From positions 68,773,655 through 68,837,654 of the forward strand of contig CM061040.1 in assembly GCA_030762985.1 (NCBI GenBank): a stretch of 64,000 bases of DNA, in the 5' to 3' direction. Under the pieces are notes generated by a model. The model was given only the letters and a program-made list of their open reading frames with translations, was not told where the DNA came from and ran no database searches. This DNA comes from Adelphocoris suturalis. Taxonomy: Eukaryota; Arthropoda; Insecta; Hemiptera; Miridae. Position 1 is the first letter of the stretch; every line of letters starts with the position of its first letter. Of this stretch, positions 29,740 to 41,060 are shown in pieces. Made by a program: the position numbers and the translations under genes.

Positions 29740-32600
29740 ATTTAACTTGGCGGCTTGCCATATTAACATCACTAGCCTTCCTGTCCACATAGATGATTTC
29801 AGAAGTCAGTTCAATGGTTGTAAACCACAACTCATAGGAATCACTGAAACCTGGCTAAAGAGCACACTATCCAAAATCTGGTACCTATCTTTAGAGGGTA
29901 GGTAATAGAATTTTAAGGAACGACCGATTCAGAAAGAGGGGAGATGGGTCGGGGCTTTTCTGCCTCAGTAGCTTGAAATCCAAATTTATTCTAGCCAGTT
30001 GCCCTGGCTCATTTTTCCAATTCGTATTTGTAGAAAATGAATATAGGCCTAGTGATAAATTATTGGTGGGTGTCGTGTACGTCCCTAAAACCCCTACTTG
30101 TTTTGATGATCTAGAAAATGATTTATATACTGTTACCCGTAATTACGAAGAAATTATTATAATGGGTGATTTGAACGTCGATCTATTGCAGGCTAATCTC
30201 TCTTCAAAAAAACTCAAATCACTTCTACTCAGCCTAAGCCTCAGTATACTCCCTTCCTCCTCAACTCAAATCACTAATGTTGAAACTTGGATTTATCATT
30301 GTTATGTAAGCTGCACGTCTAATATATCTGTGTTTCCTGGTCCCTTCCTTTGGGCATCATAAGCTTCTGATTTGCACTTATAAGCTTCCCTTTCCCAAAT
30401 TCAAAACACAGAAATTTTTCTGCAGAAATTATGACAAGATCAATGAAGAACAGCAGATCTGAATGATGCAGTTTCTCTCTATTGGTCTCTCCTTCAACTG
30501 ATGAGCAGTATTGATATAATGATTGATTTTTTGAACTCGCATGTGACTGATCCTTTGAATTCACATGCCCCTATCCACCAAGAAAAGATCAAGCATCCCA
30601 ATCAGCCTTGGTTTACTGAGGAGATCGGGTTTGCAGTGAGAATGCGTGACTCTGCTTTCCGTGATTGGAAGAGTTCAGGAGATGACTCTGAAGGAGGTAG
30701 ATATAGGCGTATAGACACTTGGGTGAAAAAACTTGTCAGAGCTCGAAAGCGTTCATACTATGCGTCAAAGCTTGACACTCTCCTCCCTCCTGTTACACTT
30801 TGGAAAAATGGCAAGAACCTGGGACTTTGTGAAAAGTCTGAAACTTTTGATTGCCCTTGTCTCGACCCTGATGTACTAAACTCCCACTTTTAAGACACCT
30901 TATCTATACCTGAACCTGACACGTCGTCTATTGCTACCCCTCTTAACCTCGAGGATCAATTCTCATCTCGTAATGTTGAGAAAGACGACGTGACTTGAAA
31001 CGCAGTTGGCAATGACGGTATCCCACTAAAATTTCTCATTTTACTCTTTCTTACAATATTAGATCATGTTACTTAACTTACATCTTTAATTTCATCTTCA
31101 CTAGCTCCCAATTTCAAACTCCATGGAAACAACATCTCCATGCAAATGTCATCCCATTGTCTGAAACTAACAATTCTTCTCTTCCTTCCGATTTTAAACC
31201 AATATGCATTTTACCTTCACTTAGTAAAATCTTTGATATCCTCATGCACTCCCAAATGAACAAATTTATATCTGCTAACAATCTCCTTAGTCCGGCTTTC
31301 GAAAGTCACACAGCTGTAAGAAGGAACTACTGAAAGTTGTTGAAGACCCCAGTGATTTTATTGAAAATGAGGTGTACCTTCTTGATTTGATTGATTTCAA
31401 AAACGCATTTCGCTCAATATCACACAAACTTTTAGTTAAAAAACTTCAAACATTTTTCAATTTCTCTTCTTCCACCTGTAATCTTCTAACTTCTTACTTA
31501 TCTGATAGATTGTAAAAAAGTAGTGATAAGGGACAAATGTTCAACCCCCTTATCAGTACCTACGGAAGTTCCTCAGGGAGCTGTGTTGGGCCCAATGTTA
31601 TTTTCTTTGTTCTCCAATGACCTCACCCACGTCCTTCACTCATGTCTCTCCCACGTTTAAGCTGAAGACTTTCAAGTCTAACTTTCCAGCAGTCTTGGCG
31701 AGTCACTAATCTCTTCAATTCATATCGTGAACCAGGAACTTGGTGCCATAGATGATTGGGCCCGAAGAAATGGGATAGCTATAATTCCTTTAAAGGCTCA
31801 AGCAATTGTCGTCCATCGAAGTGATATCTCCACAGACCCTCTTCCTCCCATTCTTCTGGAGGGGGTGTTGTTACCTTTTCTTCTCATGTGCGTAACCTTG
31901 GGTTGCTCATCGACAAAATTTTGTCTTGGAACCACCACATCACCTTGATCTGTCGTCGGATTTATGGATCTCTCCATTCTCTAAAGCGCCTTGCTAAATT
32001 CACGCCTCATCATCTCAAGATTAAATCGGCCCAAGCCCTTGTTCTTCCCCACCTCTTTTATGCAGCAAGCTCTTTTTCATACTCACTTTCCTCCTCACTC
32101 AACAAAAGGCTTTTCGTAGCGTACAGAGCATCTATCCGATATGTTTACAATATTCTCATTATTTATCAACAATAAAACTTGACAGAAGCTCGCGTATTCT
32201 CTCAACAATCCAAACTTAACAACCAACTTTTTGAACTCTAACAACAACGTTACTATAACGGAAACAACTGCTAGTCATGGGTTTACCACACTGTCAAAGC
32301 TCGTAATTTTATCAGCACGCAAGCCATATCATGTTTACCATTAGAAAAATATTAGGTACATCCTCCGGCATCTCAAACTCATTTTCCAAATTAAACTCGG
32401 TACTGTTCCATCCTACCTGACTTCCCTATTAACACATGCAACCTCCAACAGATCCAATGCTTTGATGATTCCTCGCCATAGAACTATAATCAAATCCAAG
32501 TCATTTGCTATTGCTGGGGCGCGGACCTGGAACTCTCTACCAACTCGATCCGCACATTGCCCACCATTGGTCGGTTCATGGCGGCAGTAAGGAGGCTTGT
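29740..32600 (+). pseudogene. Non-LTR element 2, ORF2 remnant (endonuclease, RT)
   Basis: Endonuclease pieces are LIGITETWL near 29833-29860 and IIMGDLNVDLL near 30155-30190. A pre-RT linker lies at 30501-30893. RT pieces are NDGIPLKFL near 31013, LIDFKNAF near 31385-31410 and VPQGAVLGPMLF near 31567-31605. The catalytic box is damaged: the expected ADD reads AED near 31663, after an in-frame stop. The thumb is at 31888-32175. No function is possible. Confidence 0.75.
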
Positions 32601-32905
32601 TATGGACGATTAATTTTTCAAATGCGCCTTTTTAAACATTATTTTATTTATTTTTAATATTATTATTTAATTTTATACAACTTCTTGAACCACCCTTAGG
32701 TATATAATTCTTTTTTTTTTCTTCCTATATTTTTTCAAAATATTTTCATCTTTTTATTCTGATTTTTAATATCTATTGTCAATCCGTGCCGTATTATAAG
32801 TTGTATATGAAAATCCTTGTAATGCTGTATGCTGTATATAGACCATTTTTGGTCATTAGGTCATTATAATGGTTTATTATCATTATTATTATTGTACTAA
32901 TTATT

Positions 32906-34009
32906 ACACAAAGGTTTATTATTTCTATATTAGATAGCCCTTCTACGCAGATCGTAGGTCTATAACTATCTAGTAGTTGATCAAAACTTCGTGCCTCCCA
33001 AAAGGGTTCACACCTTTACAACCCAGGAATTGTACGGTTTATAGTAGGCGAATGTTGAAACATTTTCTAAATAGGTATGTCAAAACAACAAGACAAAAAA
33101 CTAAGTAAAATGGCAGGTCGAAAATGGAAGAAATTAGAATCAGAGGCCCCATCAGCTATTCAGTGAACCCCTCCTAACCTCGTGATTGTTGTCGAGGTGT
33201 CCCGAACGAGCCCATCAAATTTCAGCGACGTGAGTCGATTGGGAAAGAAATAGGCCTCGAAGGTTCCGATGCTGATCAGAATAACACGAGAACTGATGAT
33301 ATAACAGCAATATAAAATAACCAGTAGACTCAGAAAGAATAACGCTGAGACCACCGAGAAGTGTCAACGAACCTCTGTTTGCGCGCAAATCGAAAAAAAA
33401 CCTGAAATTTTTGATCAAACTCTACATAGACATATTAAAAAGCGTTAAGCTCAAGGAATTTCAATACGAAAATCCATGAAGGAGATTTTGGATAAATATT
33501 ACTGAAGTAGGTAATTCGATTGATTCGGTTGCTTTGAACTAAACCTACCTACGTCAATTCCTAAAGCTTCACTTTATTCCATTTATTCACTTGTTCATTG
33601 CCACTCTATCATCATGGTAACACCAACGCTCCTATATTTCAGGGGGGTTACTCAGCATCATCCTTGACCAAACAACTGTAAATCAATGAGGTCCTAGGAC
33701 CTACCTACCTACTTTTAACATCATCCTTGTTCAAACAACTGATCAACAAGGTCCTAGGACCTACCTACCCACGCTTCACAAGCCCAATAGTAGGATACAG
33801 AAAGTATAATAAATTCGATTTCGCGAAGTCAGAATTCCATAGGAATTATATTATAAGCTGATACAATAATTGTCATAGTTTTCAAGGCGATTTTTGATAT
33901 GTTCTTCTGGTTATGATTCACTTCCGTGTTGATGTATTCTTTTCTTGTCGATGTTTTAGCCGAAAGGAAAAGCAACCGAATAATCGCATATCGACCACCG
34001 TGGTTTCGT
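32906..34009. other. Non-coding spacer
   Basis: No gene was found. About 32930-33050 resembles the inverse of 7985-8150. A short tandem duplication lies at 33656-33773. Open stretches of 64-67 codons at 33160-33418 have no domain. Confidence 0.5.
33656..33773. repeat. ~58-bp direct duplication containing a GGTCCTAGGACC palindrome
   Basis: Two adjacent units share CATCATCCTTG, CAAACAACTG, ATCAA and AGGTCCTAGGACCTACCTAC. Each unit holds a perfect 12-base palindrome. Confidence 0.8.
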
Positions 34010-34440
34010 TCAATTCTTTAGGCGGATATCCATAATTGAAACTCAAAAAATCATTCATGTTTCATAAAAAGATTTCAAGATCTCGATTTTTGAATATTTC
34101 AGCCCTTAGGTTCTACCCTTTAGTGTTCATCGAAGGCAATGCTGATGTTACTAGCACATCCCCGGCCGATAAATGATTTTTTTTGGTCAAATTTCTTAAA
34201 GTTTAGTCCAATACTTTTTGAGAAACGGCGGACGGCGTACGGCGGACAGACGGATTTTGAAAATTCGATTTTTGGATTCTACGCATCTTGAAACGTAAGC
34301 CATCAAATTTTGAGGGGGGTTAACATTTTTTTCTTGGTCGATTACAAAGGTTCATAATTTAAAATAATAAACCGAAATTGGGATCGAACAAAGAAAGAAT
34401 CTTGAAAATTAGTTGAGAATTTATTTTGGCCTGGGCAGCG
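34010..34440 (-). repeat. REP-A, inverted copy
   Basis: On the minus strand the order matches REP-A: TTATTTTAAATTATGAACC, TCGACCAAGAAAAAAATG, TTAACCCCCCTCAAAATTTG, TTACGTTTCAAGATGCGTAG, CCGCCGTACGCCGTCCGCC, then an AGATCTTGAAATC block. The 3' end joins the R2-like fragment near 34450. Confidence 0.7.
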
Positions 34441-34483
34441 TGCAAAACTCGTGACACACACACACACTTATTTCCTTCTATTT

Positions 34484-35278
34484 TTATAAAACTCCCATCA
34501 AAGGCGGAGAGGGCCCACCATTAATTTGAGTAAATAAATTAAAGAAGTGGGGAAGACGCCCAGGTTTACTCGCCACTGGCTCTAGGGATGAGGGAACAGG
34601 CAGAAGGATGAGGAGGAAGAATGCGATGAAAGGGAGTGCCCCTATAAAATGACCACTAGTTTGAACCCTCAGGAAGCGGGTGGTGATACCAAGGAGCACT
34701 CCCACCGAGATGCCCAACTCGAGTGACTCCGTGGCTTTTTTCGCACCATACCCCGCACTATGACATGGTCGCGGCCATGACCTTGATGTATTCGGTCGCC
34801 ACTCCTCTTAGCTCGGAAATCGGAAATCGATTGCCCCAGGTCATTTCTGTCATACTTTTTATCTTAGCCCGCCAGGTCTGCTCCATGTCCACGCTGCCAC
34901 TGACAATTTGGACATCCAGGATAATAGCAGATCGAACGGGCTTGACGGCAACAATATCCAGTTTCTTGCCTCAGTCGCTCAGCATGTGATACAGTCCCTC
35001 CTTTCCACATCCCAACTTCTGGATGACAAAGTACCTGCTATCTGCTTGGCAACCACTTCATGATATAGAATGCCGCCACCATGAGTCCTTTGACACTGCT
35101 GCACCACATGGTACAGGTTTTCATTTTTACCCCAACAGGCACGGCAAAGGGTGTCTACAGTCCCGCATCTACCCCTTAAACACCTCACCAAGGTAACTAG
35201 AGTAGCCACCCGGATGGCCTGGAAATGGCGATAGTTGCAGGCCCCAATGCCCTCTGAAGCCCATTCTACCCATTGAGC
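34484..35278 (-). pseudogene. R2-like C-terminus: CCHC finger, restriction-like endonuclease, 3' end
   Basis: Open pieces are 34979-35209 (76 codons: ATLVTLVRCLRGR, then the CCHC finger and HEVVAKQIAG) and 34484-34717 (77 codons, C-terminal tail). The part between, where the endonuclease acidic residues belong, is broken by stops. The same 3' region is recognisable at 54016-54740, so these are copies of one family. Confidence 0.72.
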
Positions 35279-35282
35279 ATAA

Positions 35283-35457
35283 TTTTATGCATACATTTTT
35301 TAATATCCTAGTTGATTAACAATAATTTGTTTTGACTAAACTCTGCTAAAAAATATAAATTTTAGCCGTTTTTAGCTATTTTTAGTGATTTTTCTATTAC
35401 ACTTCTGAAATTTGGCCAATTTAATGTGCTAAAAAATTGATGGCAAACGAAAAGGGT
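35283..35457 (+). repeat. REP-B fragment inside the R2-like copy
   Basis: The stretch reads CTGCTAAAAAATATAAATTT, TAGCCGTTTTTAGCTATTTT, a TTTGGCCAATTTAATGTGCT block and GCAAACGA, as at 51115-51230. Both flanks carry a ~70-bp sequence (35208-35278 and 35469-35540, about 85% alike) beginning CGGATGGC.TGGAAATGGCG. Confidence 0.65.
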
Positions 35458-36932
35458 TTCGGGTTACTCGGATGGCGTGGAAATGGCGATAGCTGCGGGC
35501 CTCAATGCCCTCTTAAGCCCATTCCGCTCACTGGGAAGAGAAGGGGAATTCAGAGCACTCTCGGAGTTCTTTGCCATCTACTGACTCATGCAGAGTAGCA
35601 GCAAACTCAGCAAATGAGCTGGGTATGGGAGCAGTCCTTGTTGTTCCGTCACACCACAACAACTGCTGCCTGACAAAGCCAAGGTCTGCTCCATCTAGAG
35701 CCCCTAAGGACAAGCAGGCTCTGGTGGCATAAGAATGGAATGCTGGCCGAGAGACAATACCGAGCCCACCGGCCGTGACCAGTGCGTTGATGTAAGCACT
35801 TGGGACACCAGGTGGAAAGCCTAGCCAAGAGCGCACAGCAGAGCGAACTTCACGATCTAACTCAAGCAGCCTCCCCGCAGTAAGCCTGCCAAAGACTAAC
35901 CCCCCCCCCCCCCCAACCACAACCCAAGCACAATAACATGGCTTAACGCTATAGTGGCTACACCCATGAAGTCGACCCCAAGGTACTGCCAGACTTCCAA
36001 CACGGATTGGGCAGGGATGGGTGTCCCTAAGACAAAGCTCTCCTCATCCACTTCCTTAACCGTTCATGCTGGCAGCACCAAGAAGACTGACCCAAACATG
36101 GAAGGGGTTGGATGCTAGTTGCTCAGCAAAGGCATTGAGAGAAATCTGCAAGCCCTGGCGGGTTTCTGCGTGCAGGATGACATCATTAGCGAAAGCCAAT
36201 GCACCTACTTGCACCCCAGGGGCGGGGTCAAACCCTATTTCATCTGACAGCTTATCCAAGGCTGTATCCACGACCAGGTTGAAGAGGAGCTGCCATATAG
36301 GATTCACATGGCGTACCCCATGCGCAATGACAACATCCCCTGACATCTCGCCTTCTGCTTCAAGGACCTTCATGCCTTCATGGTACAGGCAGGCAACATA
36401 CTCAATTAAACGAGCACGAGCCCCAACTCCACAAAGGCTTGGAGTGTCAAAGGCCTTAGCGACATCCCGAGTGGCAAGATGGAGCTGCCGTTTCTTCATG
36501 TAGGCCAGCAAAATTACAGTTTTGGAGAAGAACTGTTAGGTTCTCCCCAGTGTCATCCTGGCAGAAATGCTCTCTGTGCGTCACCTCTTACATGAGCCCC
36601 TTGGAAGCGAGATGCTAGTATCTTTTGAAAGTGGCGGAAAACTACAGACAGTATAGAACCCGGACGGTAGCCTTCAGGCCCACTTCCTCCTTTTCTCGTG
36701 ATGAAGATGGTCAGGGCACGGGTCAACTCTTTCGGGGGTCTTCCCGACAGAAGTAGCAGGTTGAGGATAAGGAGCTTGACATTATTTGGGGCTTTATTAC
36801 ATCGTCGGGCGGAAATACCATCAGGTCCGGCAGACGCGGAGTTTTTGACTCGGCACCAATGTGCCTCGTCATGAAGCACCGGCGTTCACATAATGCTGCG
36901 TAAGGAATCCCTGGTAGAAGCTGGGGCACCAT
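35458..36932 (-). pseudogene. R2-like reverse transcriptase remnant
   Basis: RT entry at 36553-36879 gives SASAGPDGISARR and a RPGSILSVVFRHFQKILASR block. RT core at 36056-36511 gives LATRDVAKAFDT and LAFANDVILHAE; the canonical FADD reads FAND, so a catalytic Asp is lost. The thumb segment at 35528-35920 gives LELDREVRSAVRSWLGFP. Frame breaks separate the three. The pieces match R2-group RTs in order. Confidence 0.75.
35898..35914. repeat. Poly-C run
   Basis: A run of about 17 C interrupts the R2-like thumb segment. It is probably slippage expansion in a decayed element. Confidence 0.85.
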
Positions 36933-37020
36933 AGGCTCATCAGGGTTGTGGCTGGGAGTGGCTCCCGAAATTCCGCAAACTCCTGGAGAGGGGGCAAAAC
37001 TTATTCATCCCCAGCTCCTT

Positions 37021-37539
37021 CCAGTAGATAGATAGATATTATTTATTTGTATAGGTAGTTACCATTACACAAGTTCACATATAGAAAAAATGATGAGTAC
37101 GGAGATATGGAAAGATAGTACCAAGAATTTATTTAATCGCTACAAAATAATAGAATAATATCCGTTCACACAAAGTTTCATATAATAAATTCATTTCTTA
37201 CTAATAAAAATTCTTATAGTAAATACAGAATCATTTTTGAGAGTTAATTTGTTACTCAGTAAATAATCAATGCGGCCGATTTTTAGAATGACAATAAAAT
37301 TTAAGGTATTCATTATAAGCAGTCCAGCGATAAGATTTAACTTGACACACACACAATAAACGAATAAATAAAAATAAAAATACACTTCAACTTTCGCTTC
37401 TCACTCGTTTGCCGAGATAGTACGTAGCATCAGGGATCTGCTGATGTAGTTGTGTACCGCCAGAGTTTTCGACAGGTCCCCTTGAAAGTCCATCAACGAC
37501 CAGAAAACAGATTCAAGTTCCTCAACATACATACATTTC
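37021..37539. other. Non-coding spacer
   Basis: AT-rich sequence with a short GATAGATAGATA-like stretch near 37027. No gene or known repeat was recognised. Confidence 0.5.
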
Positions 37540-37830
37540 GTAGTCAATAAATCGCCAAGAAACTACAATGATTGTTATGACAGATTGCTCTTTTTTATGT
37601 GGAAGTACTCGTAGCATGGCGTTCAGAATATCAATTTTTGACGATTAGTTGATTCTGACTTGTCAACTACATCTGGACGGCTCACTCAACCCGCGAAAAT
37701 CGTTCTGGTATCTTTGGATTCGTAATAGTAGGTTCCATCCACCTGATTCATTCCCAACTTTATTTGACGTGTAAAGTAGTTCCGCATATCAGGGTTTTCC
37801 TTATTTACGAACTTCTTTACCGGGTAACGT
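37540..37830 (+). repeat. REP-D repeat copy 2
   Basis: Collinear with 10870-11175, without its A run: AAACTACAATGATTGTTATG, CAGAATATCAATTTTTGA, TTGTCAACTACA, a TATTTGACGTGTAAAGTAGT block and CCGCATATCAGGG. Confidence 0.65.
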
Positions 37831-38159
37831 CGTTAGGGAAGTGAGATGACGACTAAGGAGGAGGTTTGGTAGAGTTTACTATAGCCTAAGTGTTGATCCG
37901 GAACATTGCGATCATTTTGCGAGAACCCTTATCGATATCGGTCAACGTAATTGACCCTAGACAGACAAACATACTTCCCTCTTTTATATTGGAGGATATG
38001 GAACGAGGACTATAAGAAGTGACAAGCGGTCCAAAACACGATAAATAATTACTTCCGATTTCGCTCCACTTCAGAAGATAGTTGGGAAATGACAACCAAT
38101 CACCCCATATGAGTTTCATCTTACTGGGCATGCGCGAAACACAAATCCTGATAACAAGA

Positions 38160-38293
38160 ATGAATTTTATAGTTGGCGAATTTTATTGGAAAATAAAGCT
38201 ATTGCAACGGCTCCAAAAATTTCAAAATCAAAATATTTTCTCCATCGAAATCCATTTTGAGACATTCCGAAACGAATCCTGGGGTTTAAAATT

Positions 38294-38346
<53 letters not shown>

Positions 38347-38890
38347 TATACGTGTCCTTCCATACGATGACCGTCCTTAGGATTGATATAAAAATTCCGT
38401 TTTTACGCCAAAAAATCAAGCGTTCCAAACGAAAGGCCGAGTTCGTTGGGAAGCATTTTTTGAGCACATTAAATTGGTCAAATCTAAAAAAAAAAGCTGA
38501 AAAAATCACTAAAAATATTAAAGAACGGCTAAAAATTGTAAATTTATATTTTTAGCAGAATATTGCTCAAATAAAGTTTATTGACTATGAAATAGAACAT
38601 TAAAAAATTATGATGAAAAATGTTTTTGAATTTCATTAAAATGTGCTGAAGAACCGATAAAAACTGCAAAAAGTTGAAAACCCAAAATCTCTCTTTGAAT
38701 CGCGAAATATTATTTAGTAAGAGTTTTTTGCCATAAAATTGGTAGTTAACAATTTCTTTTCCCTCAAAGTCCATAATTTTCAAAACAATACAACATAATA
38801 CAGTTCAATAATTCACGAAAATCGCTCATACAATTATGCTGCATGACTGGAACTTTTTCATCTGATTTCGATGAAATCTTCAGGGATTGA
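38160..38890 (+). repeat. REP-B, most complete copy, with central (TA)n at 38298-38360
   Basis: Left part: AATAAAGCTATTGCAACGG, CTCCAAAAATTTC and a CGAAATCCATTTTGAGACAT block. Centre: a ~60-base TA run. Right part: ACGATGACCGTCCTTAGGAT, CCAAAAAATCAAGCGTTCC, GAGCACATTAAATTGGTCAA and a long AAA/TTT-rich half ending ATTATGCTGCATGACTGGAA. The copy at 50800-51490 is its inverse. It is non-coding; insertion class unknown. 37831-38159 to its left holds nothing recognised. Confidence 0.75.
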
Positions 38891-40029
38891 ACGCTATAGG
38901 CTGTTAATGGGACGAAATTCACCTCTTCACCACCACGAAAATAATAGTTTATTTCATTTCATACATTTCAAATATATTTGGTGTAGACACTATCCTAATA
39001 AAGCCAAAAACAAAGTTTCACGAACCTGAATTTCTTCGAAAATCCAGGCAGGTTGAGCCTTCGAACTTCGACAAGTATTCTTAGTAATTCGGCTTTCGTG
39101 CTAATTACGGCAGTTGCTGCACTTGAAGAAAAACTTTCTCTACCGTGGCCATTATATTCAACACATTTTCCCCTAGCCAATTACTCCTCTTTAGCTGTTT
39201 TTATTCCAGGCATTATTCAACTGCAAAGCCTTTCTCCAATTGATACAGTCACGAGAGGTTCGTGAATCATTCTCCTTATCAAGTAAGTAATTGGTTTTAT
39301 AAACAAAACAAAAATAAAAAATCCGTTTTCCGGGTTGTGTACAGATCATTAGAATATCCTTGTGAATGTAGCCCTTTTGTAACAGTTGTTTTATATTTAA
39401 ATGTTCGGACGTTGAGAAACTGTTTATAAAACTGTTTTAAGAGGATTTATCATTAATTGCGCATCAATAGGAAATGCGTGTTCATATACCATAAGTACGT
39501 ACATATAACTAGTTTTGCTTTTTACCAAAATTATAATCATGGAAAAACTACATAACTAGTGTAAAATTATTTTCCCAGAAAATCAATAAAAATGTGAAAC
39601 GGAGGAAACATATTAGAACGGATATTCTCCGGCTATAATTACCCAAACTAAGGTCCTTGGCATCGTATTTATGGAGGAGTTGTTCAATTGTTTTTTTAAG
39701 CGGGAAATTCAATTTTCGGTGACCATTCGCAATACGCATTTTCCATTAATCTTCTAAAACTCCATATTTTCTCCAATGTTATAACAACATTTTCGGCATC
39801 GAAAAGTTTAGATCTATATGAATAAGATATTCATAGTAGGGTGAATTTTTGTAAATTATAACGTTACATTGTTTTGAAATTTCAGCACTTTGAGTATAAA
39901 AAATTGATAAATACCAATTTTCGGGCGTAATAAATCGTTCTAAATTATAGTCTGCAATTAAAACAAGATTTTTTACTTTTACCTTTCTTTGGCAGTTTTT
40001 GAAATCAATTTTTCAGCAAATAATAATGA
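38891..40029. other. Non-coding spacer
   Basis: Open stretches at 38995-39180 (minus) and 39053-39265 (plus) of 61-70 codons overlap on opposite strands and show no domain I recognise. About 39870-39990 has weak resemblance to REP-B. Nothing else was seen. Confidence 0.45.
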
Positions 40030-40914
40030 AATGTAGGTATATTTTGGTTTATTATATTCAATAATGAACCTTTGTAATCGACCAAGAAAAAAAAGAAGAG
40101 TTTAACACCCCCCCCCCCCTCCCAATGACAATTTTTTGGTTTACGTTTCAAGCGGCTTTTCTCATGAAACTTGCGTTAAAAATCGCATTCGGCGTCTAGA
40201 TGGACCAGAAGCTCGTCATCAATTTTCGTCAACCCTAAAGGGTAGCATTAAAGGGCTAAACATTCAAAAACCGAGATCTCAAAAACTTACAAGGTAAAAG
40301 CAATGTTTTTTGCTTGTCTATGATAAATATGATCCCGAGCAATAGATTAAGACCATCCGTAAAAAAAATACCTTCGGATTTCAAAGCGAGATTATCTCAT
40401 GCGCTCCTAGCAAATCTATTGATAAGCCGTTCAAGCTTTAGGGTCCATTAACAATCGCTAGATAGTGGTACTAAGGAATACATAAAAATCAGAAAAAATC
40501 TTGTATATATCAGCTGACACAATGCCAATATTGGAATTATCAGGTGATATAGTTCCAATGGAATTTATTCTAACGTTGAGAAATCGCGTTTATTATTGTC
40601 CGTGTGGATGTACCTACCTTCTGGTGAAGTATAGGTACCTAAATGCTAACTTTCACCTCTCAAATTGCTCCCGAATCTACCTCTAGGTATTGGAAGCATT
40701 GATTTCTCTTTTGAGAGATGGAAAAGTTAGGGGGAAAATGGTCCCCTATGAGTTTCATAGTTTCCAAACTAATACTTCACTCTGCCCGTGCGCAAACGTA
40801 AATTCCATCAAGCATCATTTTCTAACGCCCCCGTCGTCCAACCTTGCTCAAATTCGGAGGATGGGTTTAAGAGGTTAGTTTGAACATTCCTTAGCAATTC
40901 CAACATAATCCTAT
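40030..40914 (+). repeat. REP-A copy, left part (interrupted by copia)
   Basis: It starts TATTTTGGTTTATTATATTC and AATCGACCAAGAAAAAAAAG-like sequence, then a C run and TTACGTTTCAAG. A stretch with an intact TTAA at 40248-40251 follows, where the other copy has the piggyBac-type MITE. 40450-40690 is less alike. From 40740 it again follows the 6.7-kb sequence (GTGCGCAAACGTAAATTCCA, AACATAATCCTAT) up to the copia LTR. Confidence 0.75.
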
Positions 40915-41035
40915 TGTTATAAGTTTTATTTGTCGAGTGCAATTCTTTGAACACAATTTAATAATTCATATAATCTAAACTACTGTTTACAAACTGTTTG
41001 TCTCCAATCAACTACTTGTTTCCACATAACCAACA
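40915..41035 (-). repeat. Copia 3' LTR, 121 bp
   Basis: Minus-strand TGTTGGTTATGTGG...ATAACA. It matches 45109-45229 base for base by my reading. An AAAAGAAAAGAAAACAAG purine-rich tract lies just upstream on the element strand. Confidence 0.95.
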
Positions 41036-41060
41036 AATTCTTGCTTGTTTTCTTTTCTTT

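Larger units (their letters stand above)
28160..32905 (+). mobile_element. Decayed CR1/Jockey-type non-LTR retrotransposon 2
   Basis: Pieces of ORF1, endonuclease, RT and thumb occur in the correct order in different frames, ending in an ATTATTATTATT-like tail near 32880-32905. The frames carry many stops and shifts. It is more degraded than the CR1-like copy at 11 kb and belongs to a different family. Confidence 0.75.
34450..37020 (-). mobile_element. R2-clade non-LTR retrotransposon, decayed copy 1
   Basis: From right to left the minus strand carries the RT entry, RT core, thumb, a CCHC zinc finger and an endonuclease-like C-terminus, all broken. The single CCHC finger after RT (CRACWGKNENLYHVVQQC) is diagnostic of the R2 group, which carries a restriction-like endonuclease instead of an N-terminal one. 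A REP-B fragment at 35283-35457 divides it, with a ~70-bp sequence present on both sides of the division. Confidence 0.75.

Noticed and set aside
38995..39265. Opposed 61- and 70-codon frames that might be a host exon
   Set aside because: No splice context, no domain, overlapping antisense frames of similar length; left as spacer.
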